Positions 6,183 to 7,245 of a DNA stretch of 7,245 bases are shown here, in pieces (within the stretch, counting starts at the first letter, position 1; each line of letters begins with the position of its first letter). Source of the DNA: Methanosarcinales archaeon (lineage in GTDB: Archaea; Halobacteriota; Syntropharchaeia; Alkanophagales; Methanospirareceae). The notes below the pieces were generated by a model that was not told the DNA's origin, did no database searches, and saw only the letters and a program-made list of their open reading frames with translations. The stretch lies in contig QMVO01000083.1 in the NCBI GenBank assembly GCA_003661125.1, positions 1 through 7,245 on the forward strand, in the 5' to 3' direction. Position numbers and translations under genes: made by a program.

Positions 6183-6190
6183 ATGGTGAG

Positions 6191-7245
6191 ATGAAGAAGA
6201 TTGGTGAGACTTTGAAGAACTTCTTGCCCCGGCTCATCTCCTGGAATATGACCTTTCGCTGTAATTTGCGGTGCCCGCATTGTTACATTGATGCAAGGGA
6301 AAACGATGGAAAAGGGGAGTTGAGCACTGGTGAGGGGAAGATGCTTATAGACCAGATAGTGGAAGTAAGCAAACCTATTCTCATATTGAGCGGTGGAGAA
6401 CCTCTTCTCCGCAAAGATGTCTTTGAACTCGCACGATATGCAACAGAAAAGGGGGTGACTGTGGCGATGGGCACCAATGGCACGCTAATAACGGATTCCG
6501 TTGCAAGAGAACTAAAATCCAGTGGTGTAAAAGCTGCTGCTATCAGTCTTGATTCCTCCGTTCCAGAGCGCCATGATGCGTTTCGCGGCGTGAAAGGTTC
6601 GTGGAAGCGCGCATTGGACGGGATTGATGCGTGTATAGAAAACCACATAGGCGTTCAGGTAAACACTACCGTGACGCAGCAGAATTACGGTGAGATTGAT
6701 GACATAATGGCGTTAGCGGAAAAACATGGTGCAAGTTCTTTTCATCTCTTTTTTCTCGTGCCCACGGGCAGAGGGAAAGAGATTGAGGATATATCTCCTG
6801 AAATGTATGAGCGCATGATCGAAGGAGTGCTTGAAAAAGTAGCAAGTGCAAGATATAAGCTTGATGTTAGACCTGTATGCGCACCACAATTTATGCGAAT
6901 CGCATCGCAAAAGGGGTTGAACCTGGAAAGATGGTCACGAGGTTGTATCGCCGGGCTTACTTATTGTCGCATCTATCCCACCGGAGAAGTTACGCCTTGC
7001 CCTTATCTACCTATAAAACTTGGTAATGTCCGAGATACTCGCTTCGCAGAGATATGGTTCCATTCTCCCATACTAAAAGCGCTTCGCGACTTTGACCACT
7101 TAAAGGGAAAGTGCGGGGTCTGTGAATACCGGGTGATTTGTGGCGGGTGTCGTGCACGAGCCTACGGATTGACGAGTTTCGTAGATGTCTGTGGTGGTCT
7201 GCAAGAGCCCGAGGATTTAAAAGGCGACTATTTAGCCGAGGAACC
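6191..7245 (+). CDS. Radical SAM/SPASM protein, alternative-heme (AhbC/AhbD, NirJ)-like, 3' end outside window
   Basis: 351 codons to the window edge. Near the N-terminus is WNMTFRCNLRCPHCYIDA with the radical SAM cluster cysteines C24, C28 and C31, followed by ILSGGEPLLR and MGTNGTLI of the SAM-binding core and SLDSSVPERHDAFRG. The C-terminal auxiliary cluster region shows C252, C259, C270 (TPCPYLP), then CGVCEYRVICGGCRARAYG with C308, C311, C317 and C320, and C334. This pattern, with GDYLAEEP at the edge, resembles enzymes that decarboxylate or deacetylate siroheme-derived tetrapyrroles in archaea and sulfate reducers (AhbC/AhbD, NirJ). The exact reaction cannot be told from sequence alone, and peptide-modifying SPASM enzymes remain possible. 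About 15 residues (325-340) between AYGLT and GDYLAEEP seem extra compared with the relatives I remember. It is divergent from ilvE, with no nearby partner visible. Confidence 0.9.
   Translation, partial: MKKIGETLKNFLPRLISWNMTFRCNLRCPHCYIDARENDGKGELSTGEGKMLIDQIVEVSKPILILSGGEPLLRKDVFELARYATEKGVTVAMGTNGTLITDSVARELKSSGVKAAAISLDSSVPERHDAFRGVKGSWKRALDGIDACIENHIGVQVNTTVTQQNYGEIDDIMALAEKHGASSFHLFFLVPTGRGKEIEDISPEMYERMIEGVLEKVASARYKLDVRPVCAPQFMRIASQKGLNLERWSRGCIAGLTYCRIYPTGEVTPCPYLPIKLGNVRDTRFAEIWFHSPILKALRDFDHLKGKCGVCEYRVICGGCRARAYGLTSFVDVCGGLQEPEDLKGDYLAEE

Overview
The window looks like part of an archaeal chromosome, most likely a euryarchaeon of the methanogen/ANME type. That placement is inferred from three things: AT-rich TATA-like boxes about 25-40 bp upstream of starts, a T-rich stretch instead of a hairpin terminator, and the gene mix (an Mth938-like protein, an archaeal-type branched-chain aminotransferase, and a radical SAM/SPASM enzyme of the alternative-heme/NirJ type). 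No rRNA, tRNA or CRISPR array was seen.

Layout. Positions 1-4698 (minus strand) hold a two-gene unit. The first gene is radC (4698-3688). Three bases after its stop comes a very long SNF2/RapA-type helicase (3684 down to the window edge at 1, at least 1228 codons) with a C-terminal DUF3883-like domain that resembles a PD-(D/E)XK nuclease. Positions 4780-5118 (plus strand) hold a small Mth938-domain protein, divergent from radC across an 81-bp promoter region. Positions 5174-6106 (minus strand) hold ilvE. From 6191 to the right edge (plus strand) is a radical SAM/SPASM protein, cut off by the window and divergent from ilvE across a short shared promoter.

The unusual part lies inside the helicase gene. 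A complete 118-codon gene for a four-helix-bundle protein of the 23S rRNA intervening-sequence family (663-1019) is nested within the helicase, on the same strand but in the +1 frame. I checked the helicase frame codon by codon from position 1 to about 2340, and it has no stop anywhere through the insert. The insert is bounded by a G-rich arm (GGGATTAGGAATTAGGG type) and a C-rich arm that are imperfectly complementary. A second, gene-less copy of the same kind (about 1113-1206) sits only about 55 bp away, also in phase. Together they would add roughly 170 low-complexity residues between the helicase core and the C-terminal region. This looks like an IVS-like mobile element adapted to sit inside protein-coding genes without breaking them.

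How the genes relate. RadC and the helicase/nuclease are probably co-transcribed and translationally coupled, and could form a DNA-processing or defence module. The other genes (Mth938-like, ilvE, radical SAM) look like ordinary chromosomal housekeeping genes with their own promoters.
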